This document shows positions 1 to 7,888 of a DNA stretch of 35,711 nucleotides, piece by piece. Under the pieces are notes generated by a model. That model was not told the origin of the DNA, searched no databases, and saw nothing but the letters and a program-made list of their open reading frames with translations. The number at the start of each line of letters is the position of its first letter. Position 1 is the first letter of the stretch. Source of the DNA: an uncultured Oscillospiraceae bacterium (GTDB taxonomy: Bacteria > Bacillota > Clostridia > Oscillospirales > Ruminococcaceae); the NCBI GenBank assembly GCA_934446565.1, contig CAKSEO010000028.1:1-35711 (forward strand). Direction: 5' to 3'. The position numbers and the translations under genes are program-made.

Positions 1-17
1 GATTTCGTCCGACGCAG

Positions 18-60
18 AAAAAAAGCCCGAAACAACCGAGTGAACGGTCGTTTCGGACTT
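18..60 (-). terminator. Rho-independent terminator of the first feo operon
   Basis: Read on the minus strand, an 11-bp stem AAGTCCGAAAC / GTTTCGGGCTT (arms at 50-60 and 24-34, one U-G wobble) is followed by a run of seven T (18-24). It lies about 50 bases downstream of the cysteine-rich Feo protein stop codon, so it should end the feoB operon. Confidence 0.85.
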
Positions 61-112
61 TGGCGGGATTATATATCTCTCAGACGCTCCCACATTATTG
101 CGGGGGCTAGTG

Positions 113-283
113 TTATTTTAAGTCGTCTTTTTTCCCGCTGCATTCGCCGCAGTGACCGCAGTGACTACAGTGACCACTGCAATGACTTCCGTTTCCGCAG
201 CAGCCTCCCTTGTGCGCCGCCCTGACCGCCGCAACGAATCCGACCGCGACCAGGACGATGAGCAGGATACTTACCAGATTCAT
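113..283 (-). CDS. FeoB-associated Cys-rich membrane protein (56 aa)
   Basis: This short gene encodes one N-terminal hydrophobic helix (about residues 3-22, rich in L, V, I and A) and a tail with nine cysteines (28, 29, 35, 39, 42, 45, 48 among those seen in the CC, HC and GHC repeats) interleaved with His and Gly. This is the layout of the FeoB-associated Cys-rich membrane protein family, which sits next to feoB in many Clostridia. Its role is not established; metal binding or handling of Fe(II) at the membrane is the usual guess. The ATG at 281-283 has an AAAGGAG ribosome binding site seven to eight bases upstream. It begins 17 bases after the feoB stop codon and ends just before a terminator, so it is the last gene of the operon. 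Confidence 0.85.
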   Translation of the reverse strand: MNLVSILLIVLVAVGFVAAVRAAHKGGCCGNGSHCSGHCSHCGHCGECSGKKDDLK

Positions 284-300
284 GAGCCGCTCCTTTCAAG

Positions 301-2694
301 TCAGGCAAGACCGAACGCCATTCCTACGCAGCGCACCAGGAACGCCATGACCCACGCAATAGCGCACTGTATCAGCACCGTAGCCGCAGCGGCTCTCACG
401 CTCCCCAGCTCGCGCTTTACCGTGGCGATAGCCGCAACGCATGGCGTGTAGAGCAGCGTGAATACCAGGAACACCACCGCAGTGAACGGAGTGAACAGCG
501 TGGTTATCTGCGAGGTGTCCCCGCCGAGGAGCAGCGTCAGCGTCGAAACTACGCTCTCCTTTGCGGTAAAGCCTGTGATGAGCGCGGTGGAAGCTCTCCA
601 GTCGCCGAATCCCAGCGGAGCGAATATCGGCGCTACGAAACCTCCGATCAGCGCCAGCAGGCTGTTTTCCGGGGAATCAACGATGTTCAGCCGGACGTCG
701 AAATTCTGAAGTATCCAGATGATGATCGACGCAGCAAAAATCACCGTGAACGCTTTCTGGATGAAATCCTTGGCTTTCTCCCATATGAGCTGACCAACGC
801 TCCTGGCGCTCGGAAGGCGGTAATTCGGGAGCTCCATGACGAACGGCACAGGCTCTCCGCGGAACTTCGTGAGCTTCAGAATGATTGCGTAGAGCATGCC
901 ACAGAGAATGCCGAAAACGTACAGCCCGACCATCGCGAGAACGCGGTACTGCTGCGGGAAGAACGCCCCTATCATCATCGTGTAGATAGGCAGCTTTGCG
1001 GAGCAGCTCATGAACGGGGTCAACAGTATCGTCATTTTGCGGTCGCGCTCACTGGAGAGCGTCCGCGTAGCCATTATCGCGGGGACGGAGCAGCCGAATC
1101 CCACCAGCATTGGAACGAAGCTCCGCCCGGAAAGTCCCAGCTTACGCAGGGGTCTGTCCATCACGAACGCAACTCTCGCCATGTATCCGGTGTCCTCCAG
1201 GATAGACAGAAAGAAGAACAGCGTCACGATAGTCGGCAGAAAGCTCAGCACGCTCCCGACGCCGGCGCACACTCCGTCAACCACAAGCGACTGCACCACG
1301 GGATTTACCTCCAGGTATTCCAGTCCCTTTGCTATCCATTCGATAACGAAATCCACGCCGACGCTCATCAGGTCGGACAGCCAGGCGCCGATAAGGCTGA
1401 ACGTCATCGTGAAAACCAGAGCCATTATCCCGATAAAGCACGGGATAGCCGTGTATTTTCCGGTCAGCAGGCGGTCTATCTGCATGCTGCGACGGTGCTC
1501 GCGGCTCTCCCGCGGACGGACGACCGTCTTTTCGCAGAGGTTTTCGAGGAATGAAAAGCGCATGTTCGCGAGCGCCGCCTCGCGGTCCATTCCGCTTTCC
1601 TGCTCCATGATGCTTACCAGGTGGTCGAACGCGTGCTTCTTCTCCTCGGGAATGCTGACCTTCTCGCCGATGAGCTCGTCGTTTTCCACAAGCTTCGTCG
1701 TGGAAAATCTCACCGGAAGCCCCGCCGCCTGGATATCCGGCGCAAGCAGCAGCGAAGCCGCGTGAATGCAGCGGTGCACCGCTCCTACCTTATCCTTTGA
1801 ATCCCTGCTTTCCGGGCAGAAATCCATCTTGACGGGTATCTCGCGGTAGCGCGCGACATGTATCGCGTGGTCGATGAGCTCGTCGATACCCTCGTTTTTC
1901 GCGGCTGAAACCGGCACGACCGGGATACCAAGTATCTGCTCCAGCTCGTTCACCAGGATAGAGCCGCCGTTAGCCCGTACCTCGTCCATCATGTTCAGCG
2001 CGAGCACCATCGGGATACCCAGCTCCATCAGCTGCATGGTGAGGTAGAGGTTGCGCTCGATGTTGGAAGCGTCAACGATGTTGATTATCCCGCTGGGGTG
2101 GGTGTTCAGCAGGAAGTCGCGGGTGACTATCTCCTCGCTGGAATAGGGAGACAGGGAATATATTCCCGGCAGGTCGGTCACGACTGCCTCCGGATGGCTG
2201 CGTATCGTTCCATCCTTGCGGTCTACGGTAACTCCCGGGAAGTTCCCGACATGCTGGTTGGAACCTGTCAGCTGATTGAACAGCGTTGTCTTTCCGCAGT
2301 TCTGGTTCCCGGCGAGGGCGAACGTCAGCGGAGCGCCCTTCGGGATAGCCGCGCCGGAATGCTCCATGTGGTAGCTCACGCCGTCCGCCCTGGCAAGCTC
2401 GCCTACGCCCGGGTGCGGAGTGCTGCTAGCCCTGCGCGCTCCGGAAACCACTGCCTTTACCGGCTTTGTATGTACCTGCTCGACGGTCACTTTCCGCGCT
2501 TCCTCCAGCCGGAGGGTCAGTTCGTACCCGCGCAGCTGGAACTGCACCGGGTCGCCCATCGGCGCGACCTTTTGCAGGGTTATTTCGGTCTGGGGAGTCA
2601 GCCCCATGTCAAGAAGATGGTGCCTTAGCGCACCGCTGCCGCCGACCTCGCTTATGTACGCGCTCTGTCCCGGCTTTAATTCGTCCATGGTCAT
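301..2694 (-). CDS. feoB: Ferrous iron transporter, FeoA-FeoB fusion
   Basis: This 797-aa protein imports Fe(II) through the cytoplasmic membrane. An N-terminal FeoA SH3-like domain (about residues 1-76) is fused by a linker to a FeoB GTPase domain: G1 GNQNCGKT at 129-136, the G2 region around 150-157, G3 DLPG at 174-177 and G4 NMMD at 234-237. A cytosolic helical domain follows, and from about residue 405 onward come the membrane gates and the FeoB C-terminal region. In many bacteria FeoA is a separate protein, so this is a fused form. The ATG at 2692-2694 has a GGAGGT site upstream. The gene is followed by the cysteine-rich Feo protein and preceded by a sigma-A promoter, a candidate repressor site and an inverted repeat in the leader. 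A second, different FeoB lies at 33052-35184. The assignment is firm; choice of Fe(II) as substrate is from family knowledge. Confidence 0.96.
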   Translation of the reverse strand: MTMDELKPGQSAYISEVGGSGALRHHLLDMGLTPQTEITLQKVAPMGDPVQFQLRGYELTLRLEEARKVTVEQVHTKPVKAVVSGARRASSTPHPGVGELARADGVSYHMEHSGAAIPKGAPLTFALAGNQNCGKTTLFNQLTGSNQHVGNFPGVTVDRKDGTIRSHPEAVVTDLPGIYSLSPYSSEEIVTRDFLLNTHPSGIINIVDASNIERNLYLTMQLMELGIPMVLALNMMDEVRANGGSILVNELEQILGIPVVPVSAAKNEGIDELIDHAIHVARYREIPVKMDFCPESRDSKDKVGAVHRCIHAASLLLAPDIQAAGLPVRFSTTKLVENDELIGEKVSIPEEKKHAFDHLVSIMEQESGMDREAALANMRFSFLENLCEKTVVRPRESREHRRSMQIDRLLTGKYTAIPCFIGIMALVFTMTFSLIGAWLSDLMSVGVDFVIEWIAKGLEYLEVNPVVQSLVVDGVCAGVGSVLSFLPTIVTLFFFLSILEDTGYMARVAFVMDRPLRKLGLSGRSFVPMLVGFGCSVPAIMATRTLSSERDRKMTILLTPFMSCSAKLPIYTMMIGAFFPQQYRVLAMVGLYVFGILCGMLYAIILKLTKFRGEPVPFVMELPNYRLPSARSVGQLIWEKAKDFIQKAFTVIFAASIIIWILQNFDVRLNIVDSPENSLLALIGGFVAPIFAPLGFGDWRASTALITGFTAKESVVSTLTLLLGGDTSQITTLFTPFTAVVFLVFTLLYTPCVAAIATVKRELGSVRAAAATVLIQCAIAWVMAFLVRCVGMAFGLA

Positions 2695-2708
2695 ACTATA
2701 TACCTCCA

Positions 2709-2739
2709 GTACTTTTCAAGTACCCGGTTTTTGAAAAGT
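2709..2739 (-). promoter_or_regulatory. Overlapping hairpins in the feoB leader
   Basis: The feoB leader contains ACTTTTCAA (2711-2719) and TTGAAAAGT (2731-2739), a 9-bp inverted repeat with an 11-base loop. The same right-hand arm also forms a second perfect repeat, GTACTT-TTC-AAGTAC (2709-2723). The two hairpins share bases 2711-2719, so they cannot both form, and they end a few bases before the GGAGG ribosome binding site. This could be a switch or simply a DNA operator; the sequence alone does not decide. Confidence 0.45.
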
Positions 2740-2755
2740 TTGTCGAATCATCGAA

Positions 2756-2771
2756 GTTATCCTAAGTTAAC
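2756..2771 (-). promoter_or_regulatory. Candidate metal-repressor operator at the feoB start site
   Basis: GTTATCCTAAGTTAAC is an imperfect palindrome (six of eight base pairs match) lying immediately downstream of the -10 box, where the start site of transcription should be. The TTAGG/CCTAA core is reminiscent of DtxR/IdeR-family iron operators. Position and core fit an iron repressor, but the match is partial and the regulator is not in this window. Confidence 0.35.
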
Positions 2772-2800
2772 ATTATAGCACAAACATCCCTGTAAGTCAA
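2772..2800 (-). promoter_or_regulatory. Sigma-A promoter of the first feo operon
   Basis: On the minus strand a -35 box TTGACT (2795-2800) and a -10 box TATAAT (2772-2777) are separated by exactly 17 bases, and the -10 is preceded by TGTGC, giving an extended -10. It fires away from the divergent promoter at 2845-2873. Confidence 0.85.
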
Positions 2801-2844
2801 GAAAATAATACATATACCGATAAGAACATGTTGTGAAACCGCAC

Positions 2845-2873
2845 TTGAAATAATCCGCCGAAAGTGGTATAAT
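2845..2873 (+). promoter_or_regulatory. Sigma-A promoter of the isomerase/ThuA operon
   Basis: TTGAAA (2845-2850) and TATAAT (2868-2873) are separated by 17 bases, with a TGG extended -10. The start codon at 2902 lies about 20 bases downstream of the expected start site. It is divergent from the feoB promoter. Confidence 0.8.
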
Positions 2874-2901
2874 TCTATAAGAATACAGACAGGAGCTAAA
2901 A

Positions 2902-3741
2902 ATGAACAGACTTAACATATTCCTTGAGCACATATTTGAGGGAGCGCAGCAGCAAGGCACGTCCCTCGAGAGCACGCTGATACAGGCTCAGAAAATGGGT
3001 TATTCCGGGCTGGAATGCGACCTCTGGCGACTTGACGACCGCGCGGAGGTGAAGCGGCAGTTCGACAGCTGCGGGTTGTCCGTTTCCTCGGTATATAATA
3101 TGTACGACTTCCTCCGGGATGAACCGGTTATTTCAAAAGAAAAAATGCGCCGCCATCTGGAAACGACAGCGTATTTCGGAGCAGACAAGGTGCTTGCTAT
3201 CCCTGGGTTCTTTCAGCCGGACGACGACCGGGAAGCCGGATACAGGAAATTTGCGGAGCAGCTTGCGGTGATGTGCGAACTTGCGGCGCAGTACGGCATA
3301 ACCGTCACGCTGGAGAATTTTGACGACAACAGCTCTCCCTGCTGCGACACGGACGGGCTGGAGCGGCTGCTGACTGCGGTCCCGGGGCTGCGCTTCACGT
3401 TCGACACCGGGAACTTCGCGTACGTCCTGAAGGACCCCGCGCATGCCTACGCCCGGCTGAAGCCGTACATCGCGCACGTTCATCTGAAAGACCGCAGCCG
3501 GGACGTTTCCCGCAGCAATGCCGATGGCTCCAACGCTAAGGCTGACCTTTCCGGCATGGAGATGTACCCTGCTGAGTGCGGCGGGGGCTACGTCGGAATG
3601 GAGGAGCTGGTGCGGCAGCTGCTTGCGGACGGCTACGCCGGGGATTTTTCGGTGGAGCACTTCGGTGCAGCCGACCAGCTTGAATATATGCGGCGTTCGG
3701 CAGAGAATGTCCGCCGCTGGATATCAGAGGTGAATCAATGA
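2902..3741 (+). CDS. Sugar phosphate isomerase/epimerase (xylose isomerase-like TIM barrel)
   Basis: This 279-aa protein fits the AP-endonuclease-2/xylose isomerase-like TIM barrel family, whose members interconvert sugars or inositols using a divalent metal. The usual metal and catalytic residues are in order: Glu138 in TLENF, Asp168 in FDTGN, His192/His194 in HVHLKD and Glu252 in SVEHF. No signal peptide is seen, so it is cytoplasmic. The ATG at 2902 has AGGAG six to seven bases upstream and follows a good promoter. The stop codon overlaps the start of the ThuA-like gene (ATGA), so the two are translationally coupled. Pairing of this family with ThuA-like proteins suggests catabolism of a modified sugar or inositol, but the substrate cannot be read from the sequence. 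Confidence 0.85.
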   Translation: MNRLNIFLEHIFEGAQQQGTSLESTLIQAQKMGYSGLECDLWRLDDRAEVKRQFDSCGLSVSSVYNMYDFLRDEPVISKEKMRRHLETTAYFGADKVLAIPGFFQPDDDREAGYRKFAEQLAVMCELAAQYGITVTLENFDDNSSPCCDTDGLERLLTAVPGLRFTFDTGNFAYVLKDPAHAYARLKPYIAHVHLKDRSRDVSRSNADGSNAKADLSGMEMYPAECGGGYVGMEELVRQLLADGYAGDFSVEHFGAADQLEYMRRSAENVRRWISEVNQ

Positions 3742-4451
3742 TACGAGTACTTATCTGGAACGAATACCGCCACGAGAAATGCCAGCCGGAGGTGGCGAAG
3801 ATATATCCCCAGGGAATGCATGCCGCCATCGGCGAGTATCTCATGCAGGACGAGGATATCGTTGTACGGCTTGCCTGCCTTGACGACCCGGAACAGGGAC
3901 TTAGCGAAGAAGCGCTTTCCCAAACGGACGTCCTCATCTTGTGGGGACACATGGCGCACGACGAGGTAACGGAACAATCCGTGGAACGGGTCTGCCACCG
4001 TGTCAACGAGGGGATGGGATTCATAGGGCTTCATTCAGCCCACCACAGCAAAGTGTTCAAGCGGCTGACCGGAACGTCCTGCAACCTGAAGTGGCGGCAC
4101 GGCGACCGTGAGCGCGTCTGGACGGTTATCCCGTCCCACCCGATAGCCCGGGGTATCCCGGAGCAGTTCGAGCTGCCGATGGAGGAGATGTACGGCGAGC
4201 CTTTCGATATCCCTACGCCGGACGAGGTGGTATTCATGGGGTGGTTCGCCGGGGGCGAGGTGTTCCGCAGCGGAGTTACCTACCGCCGCGGCGCGGGAAA
4301 GATATTCTATTTCCAGCCCGGTCATGAGGAGTACCCGACTTTCCGCAATAAGAACGTCCTGACTATAATCAGCAATGCAGTGCACTGGGCAGAGCCGGAG
4401 CCCGGAGCACATACGATAGAATGCACTAATCCGGCGCCATTGGAGGGTTGA
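3738..4451 (+). CDS. ThuA-like protein (trehalose utilisation family)
   Basis: This 237-aa protein resembles the ThuA family, which has a class I glutamine-amidotransferase-like fold and is linked to disaccharide or glycoside use in some bacteria, with unsettled biochemistry. Family-like stretches are the N-terminal strand [16 protein letters not shown] (about 66-71), [10 protein letters not shown] (about 94-103) and [16 protein letters not shown] near residues 190-205. No signal peptide is visible, so it should be cytoplasmic. The start overlaps the isomerase stop by four bases (ATGA) with AGAGGTG upstream, so expression is coupled. The stop codon lies two bases before the start of the next small gene. 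Family assignment is fairly sure; the reaction is unknown. Confidence 0.82.
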   Translation: MIRVLIWNEYRHEKCQPEVAKIYPQGMHAAIGEYLMQDEDIVVRLACLDDPEQGLSEEALSQTDVLILWGHMAHDEVTEQSVERVCHRVNEGMGFIGLHSAHHSKVFKRLTGTSCNLKWRHGDRERVWTVIPSHPIARGIPEQFELPMEEMYGEPFDIPTPDEVVFMGWFAGGEVFRSGVTYRRGAGKIFYFQPGHEEYPTFRNKNVLTIISNAVHWAEPEPGAHTIECTNPAPLEG

Positions 4452-4453
4452 CT

Positions 4454-4642
4454 ATGTTTAAAATGGACGATACAGTAAGGATAAAGAAAACCGGAGTTAT
4501 CGGCTCAATATCCGATATAAGCTATGCAGGCGGCAACGCGATGTATGTGATAGACACCGACACGGGCAATGACGAGGACGGAGGATTCGGCGGGATGTAT
4601 TCCGTGTTCTACTGCACCGAGGATGAACTTGAGAAAGTCTGA
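4454..4642 (+). CDS. Small SH3/KOW-like protein of unknown function (62 aa)
   Basis: I do not recognise a named family. The 62-residue product is acidic, has one cysteine and no membrane helix. The pattern (DTVRIKKTGVIGSISDISY, then a strand ending YVIDTDTG, then YSVFYCTEDELEKV) resembles small SH3-like or KOW-like beta barrels that bind other proteins or nucleic acids; this is inference from the pattern only. The ATG at 4454 is preferred over the upstream TTG at 4448 because the GGAGGG site (4442-4447) is seven bases from the ATG but touches the TTG. It follows the ThuA-like gene by two bases, so it is the third gene of that operon. No terminator with a T-run was found after it. Confidence 0.7.
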   Translation: MFKMDDTVRIKKTGVIGSISDISYAGGNAMYVIDTDTGNDEDGGFGGMYSVFYCTEDELEKV

Positions 4643-4730
4643 TTTTGTGCGCGGAGAATCAACCACGTAAATAATTCCGGGATTTTCCCCCCATTCATGC
4701 AAAATTGACCGTTTTAATGCCAGCGTTGTT

Positions 4731-4740
4731 GTGCTATAAT
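4731..4740 (+). promoter_or_regulatory. Extended -10 promoter of the HdeD-type gene
   Basis: GTGCTATAAT holds a perfect -10 box (4735-4740) with an upstream TGC, the same TGTGCTATAAT as in the feoB promoter. A TTGACC lies at 4705-4710, but the 24-base spacing is too long for a normal -35, so this is probably an extended -10 promoter. Confidence 0.55.
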
Positions 4741-4806
4741 AAAAGCACAGGGTATTATTATCAAGAAGCCACCGTCTATCCGGTGCGCAGCAATGGAGGG
4801 ATTTCT

Positions 4807-5400
4807 ATGCGTTCTGTTTTACCAATGAGAGCCGCAAAGATAGGATATATCGTAATGTCCGCGGCACTGTGCGTGCTCGGCATTCTTCTGATCTGTATAC
4901 CGGAGTTCTTCTCCGGTCTTCTCGGCGTGCTTATCGGCATCGTCCTGATAGTATTCGGCGCCGTGAGGATGGCTGGGTATTTCTCTAAGGATCTTTATCG
5001 GCTTGCGTTTCAGCACGACCTTACTTCCGGCATCATCCTCATCGCCATGGGCGTTATCATTCTGATCAATCCGGCAAGTCTGATGATCTTCGTGTGCAGC
5101 GCTATGGGATTGTTCATGCTGCTGGACGGCGTTCTGAAAATTCAGACTGCTTTCGAGGCTAAGAAATTCGGGCTGGGTACATGGTGGCTCATTTTCGCAA
5201 TGGCTGTGCTCACCGGTCTGATGGGGCTTGCTCTGATGTTAAGACCCGGCGCGGGCAGCAATCTGCTGATGATACTGCTTGGTATCTCGATACTTTCCGA
5301 GGGTATATTGAATCTCATCACCGCGATAACCGCCATAAAGATAATCAAGCACCAGCGCCCGGACGTGATCGAGGGCGAATGCGAAGAACACAACGACTGA
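4807..5400 (+). CDS. HdeD/DUF308-type integral membrane protein
   Basis: The product has 197 residues and about six hydrophobic helices (roughly 10-31, 35-56, 70-88, 90-110, 122-145, 150-172) with a short acidic C-terminal tail ending GECEEHND. Pairwise repeats of LLGIVLIVFGA-like and GLFMLLDGVLKI-like helices are characteristic of the HdeD/DUF308 family, named after an E. coli acid-resistance membrane protein; the biochemical function is unknown. The open frame extends back to 4705, but the ATG at 4807 has GGAGGG six bases upstream and lies downstream of the promoter at 4731-4740, so it is chosen. It is monocistronic and ends at a terminator shared with the converging AraC-type gene. Confidence 0.8.
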   Translation: MRSVLPMRAAKIGYIVMSAALCVLGILLICIPEFFSGLLGVLIGIVLIVFGAVRMAGYFSKDLYRLAFQHDLTSGIILIAMGVIILINPASLMIFVCSAMGLFMLLDGVLKIQTAFEAKKFGLGTWWLIFAMAVLTGLMGLALMLRPGAGSNLLMILLGISILSEGILNLITAITAIKIIKHQRPDVIEGECEEHND

Positions 5401-5406
5401 TAACAC

Positions 5407-5433
5407 AAAAGGGGCTGCATTGCAGTCCCTTTT
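5407..5433. terminator. Bidirectional terminator between hdeD-like and AraC-type genes
   Basis: AAAAGGGGCTG (5407-5417) pairs with CAGTCCCTTTT (5423-5433) around a five-base loop. The A-run and T-run on either side let it work for both converging genes, although the T-runs are short. It overlaps the first base of the AraC-type stop codon. Confidence 0.7.
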
Positions 5434-6287
5434 CAATATGTGCCACGGTACTCACTAGGTGAACTTCCTGAATACTTCCGGAAAATACGGCTGAAGTAGT
5501 TGGGATCTCCGAAGCCGCACCGCATTGCTATTTCAGTAACGGAAAGCCCGCTTTCCCGTAGCATAGCCGACGCATGACGTATCCTCACATCCAGCAGGTA
5601 CCGCTGTGGGGTCATTCCGTACGCCGCCGAGAACAACCGGATAAAGTGCCGCTGGGAATAGTGCGACCGCTCTATCACCTCGCTGATGGACAACGGCTCA
5701 GCGTAATTCGTTTCCATATAAGCCGCCGCGTCAGCCATACCGGCTATCTCCCTGGGCTTTGTCGGGCAATCATACAGCCGCGAAAGAATCACAGCTAGCT
5801 GCCGCACGCAAGCAAGCACAATCGTGTTGCGACCGGGCAGATCGGATGTGTATTCCGACTCCGCACGCTCTATCAGCGGCATTACCACCGCAAGGTCGGC
5901 GGGCGTGAGCTTCAGGCGGCTCTGGAAGTGCTGTGTGCTGTTGAAGTACGGTTCCAGCAGGAACAGCGCGTGGAATCCCGGTATCTTGCGGATATCCATG
6001 TCGCCGGAAAACAGCATTTCCGGACGGTACATTATGTTGCATATCCGCAGCCCGTGGGTGTTGTCAAATCCGTGACTTATGCCGTTGCCTATAACGAACA
6101 CGTCGCCCTTGCTGATAACGCTGCGCTCCCCGTCCACTATGTGCTCCGCACTGCCGTTGAGCACTGTAACAAGCTCGTAGAAATCATCGTGCCCATGTAC
6201 GAACAGCGGAACATCGTGCTCTCCGAACTGCACGAACAGCGGAAAACTTTCGTCATTCGTGAAATAGCTCAGTTTCATGTTATTCAT
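5433..6287 (-). CDS. AraC-family transcriptional regulator
   Basis: This 284-aa DNA-binding regulator has an N-terminal cupin-like sensor domain (about residues 15-100, with FVHGHDDFYELVTVLNGSA and GDVFVIGNGISHGF) and a C-terminal AraC double helix-turn-helix (about 185-284, with the family signature RIRHASAMLRESGLSVTEIAMRCGFGDPNYFSRIFRK and a final GSSPSEYR). Members of this layout usually control carbohydrate genes in response to a sugar. The obvious nearby candidate is the isomerase/ThuA operon, but nothing in the sequence proves it. The ATG at 6285-6287 follows a GGGAGGTG site. No promoter is evident in the 62 bases between it and hisC, so it may depend on read-through from hisC. Confidence 0.93.
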   Translation of the reverse strand: MNNMKLSYFTNDESFPLFVQFGEHDVPLFVHGHDDFYELVTVLNGSAEHIVDGERSVISKGDVFVIGNGISHGFDNTHGLRICNIMYRPEMLFSGDMDIRKIPGFHALFLLEPYFNSTQHFQSRLKLTPADLAVVMPLIERAESEYTSDLPGRNTIVLACVRQLAVILSRLYDCPTKPREIAGMADAAAYMETNYAEPLSISEVIERSHYSQRHFIRLFSAAYGMTPQRYLLDVRIRHASAMLRESGLSVTEIAMRCGFGDPNYFSRIFRKYSGSSPSEYRGTY

Positions 6288-6318
6288 TGCAGCACCTCCC
6301 GGCTTATTTTCAGCAACT

Positions 6319-6350
6319 AAAAGGGCGAAGAATCATCTCCGCCCTTTTTT
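6319..6350. terminator. Terminator-like hairpin after hisC
   Basis: AAAAGGGCG (6320-6328) and CGCCCTTTT (about 6341-6349) form a stem with T-runs on both sides (seven T on the plus strand, four on the minus). It begins in the base next to the hisC stop codon and lies only about 35 bases upstream of the AraC-type start. Its stronger T-run faces the plus strand, where no gene ends. Confidence 0.6.
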
Positions 6351-7402
6351 TATTTTATGTAGTCCTTGAGCGCGGAGATGAGCGCGTCAATTTCCTCGTC
6401 GGTTCCTATCGTTATACGCAGGCGGTTGTCGATACGCTTCTTGGAAAAATAGCGAACGTAGATATCCCTCGTCTTGAGGTACTCCTGGATTTCCTTTGCG
6501 CGATATTTCGGGTGCTCCGCGAACAGGAAGTTCGTGCTGCTGTCCGCAACCTCAAAACCCATTCCTCGCAGCTCCGCAGTCAGGCGCTCGCGGGTCGCAA
6601 CGACTTTCTGCACCGTCGCCCTGAAATAATCCTCGTCCTCGACGGAGGCAACTCCCGCCGCGATGGCAACGCTGTCCAGCGGATAGGAATTGTAGCTGTC
6701 CTTTGCGGCGAACAGCGCCGCAATTATATCCTTGTTTCCCAGAGCGTAGCCGATACGCATTCCCGCCATGGAGCGCGACTTGGAGAAAGTCTGCACCACG
6801 ACAAGGTTTTCGTACTCCTTTAGCAGCGGCACTGAGGAAGTCCCGCCGAAATCAACATACGCCTCGTCGGATATCACCACGCTGTCCGGATTCGCGTCAA
6901 GTATCTCCCGCATGAAATCCAGTCCCCTACCGATGCTTGTAGGTGCATTCGGATTTGCGATAACAACGCCGCCGTTGGGACGCTTGTAATCCTCCTCGTT
7001 GATGTTGAAATCAGCGTCCACCGGGATAGTCTCGAACGGGATACGCAGCATTTCGCACCACACAGGATAGAACGAGTATGTAATATCCGGATAGATCACC
7101 GGCTTGTCCGAGTTGAAGAACGCCCGGAAGCACAGCGCCAGTACGTCGTCGGAACCGTTGCCGATGAACATATTCTCGCGTTTCAGCCCGAATCGCTTGG
7201 CGAGCGCGTCTGCAAGCGGCTTCGCGTTGGCGTCAGGGTACTTCTTCAGGCTGCCTCCGCGGAACTGCTCTATCGCGCGGATAACTCCCGGAGCGGGAGG
7301 GTACGGATTCTCGTTCGCGTTGAGCTTGATGAAATCCGTCTTGTTCGGCTGCTCGCCCGCAACGTAGGGTTCTATCTTTATCAGGTTATCTCTCCAGCTC
7401 AT
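6350..7402 (-). CDS. hisC: Histidinol-phosphate aminotransferase
   Basis: This 350-aa fold-type I PLP enzyme converts histidinol phosphate and 2-oxoglutarate to imidazole acetol phosphate and glutamate (run in reverse) in histidine synthesis. Family features are LNANENPYPP near residues 27-36, GNGSDDV at 81-87, ANPNAPTS at 149-156, SDEAYVDF at 178-185 and the PLP lysine Lys208 in TFSKSRSMAGMRIGY. The longer frame begins at 7420, but the ATG at 7400-7402 has AAGGAGAT seven bases upstream, giving an N-terminus MSWRDNL, and is preferred. No other his genes are nearby, so it stands alone; HisC homologues can also act on aromatic amino acids. The ribosome binding site directly follows a terminator-like hairpin (7424-7452). 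Confidence 0.9.
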   Translation of the reverse strand: MSWRDNLIKIEPYVAGEQPNKTDFIKLNANENPYPPAPGVIRAIEQFRGGSLKKYPDANAKPLADALAKRFGLKRENMFIGNGSDDVLALCFRAFFNSDKPVIYPDITYSFYPVWCEMLRIPFETIPVDADFNINEEDYKRPNGGVVIANPNAPTSIGRGLDFMREILDANPDSVVISDEAYVDFGGTSSVPLLKEYENLVVVQTFSKSRSMAGMRIGYALGNKDIIAALFAAKDSYNSYPLDSVAIAAGVASVEDEDYFRATVQKVVATRERLTAELRGMGFEVADSSTNFLFAEHPKYRAKEIQEYLKTRDIYVRYFSKKRIDNRLRITIGTDEEIDALISALKDYIK

Positions 7403-7423
7403 AGTTATCTCCTTAAACAAAAT

Positions 7424-7452
7424 CAGGCGAACGACCAGAGGTCCCCCGCCTG
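7424..7452 (-). terminator. Hairpin between CD1247-like gene and hisC
   Basis: On the minus strand CAGGCG pairs with CGCCTG, with an inner GACC/GGTC stem and G-U pairs between. The following ATTTTGTTT makes it a plausible terminator for the efp-CD1247 transcript. The hisC ribosome binding site begins immediately after the T-run, so the hairpin could also attenuate hisC. Confidence 0.6.
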
Positions 7453-7471
7453 ATATTCAGCTAATTACTGA

Positions 7472-7888
7472 TCACTCAGCGTCGTCCTCGTCATCGAGGG
7501 AGAACTTGAGTCCTGCGCCGCAGTTCGGGCAGTCGATCTCGCCCTTTGCAGCCTGGTCGTAGTCAAAACGGATAGTGTTGCCGCAGGTGGGGCAGGTGGT
7601 TTCGTACATTTCGTCGAGGTCCTCGTCGAAATCGTCGTCCATCTCGTCCTCATCTTCGTCCTCGTCGTAGCCGTAAACGTCGTCCTCAAGGTCGGATACG
7701 CTCTCCTCAAGGTCGGTCATTACGTCTGCAACATCGTCCAGCTCCTCATCGACCTCAGCGAGGTTCTCAGCCATTTCGCCGAGAACGTCGAGGATAGCAG
7801 TGATTACCTTGCCCTCGTTGGTGGAGTCGTCAACCTTGAGACCCTCAGCCAGACCCTTGATATAGGAAACCTTTTCACCGATCGTCAT
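7472..7888 (-). CDS. CD1247-like acidic zinc-ribbon protein
   Basis: The 138-aa product begins MTIGEKVSYIKGLAEGL, which matches the N-terminus of the clostridial CD1247 family of unknown function. It continues with an alpha-helical region, then a very acidic stretch (about 83-110, D/E runs with Y and M), and ends with a zinc ribbon: CPTCG and CPNCG pairs about 23 residues apart. The role is unknown; such ribbons usually bind zinc and sometimes nucleic acid or protein. An open frame continues upstream to 7987, but the ATG at 7886-7888 has AAAGGAATG upstream and gives the family N-terminus. It lies downstream of efp, with no promoter or terminator in the 108-base gap, so the two are likely co-transcribed. 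Confidence 0.85.
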   Translation of the reverse strand: MTIGEKVSYIKGLAEGLKVDDSTNEGKVITAILDVLGEMAENLAEVDEELDDVADVMTDLEESVSDLEDDVYGYDEDEDEDEMDDDFDEDLDEMYETTCPTCGNTIRFDYDQAAKGEIDCPNCGAGLKFSLDDEDDAE

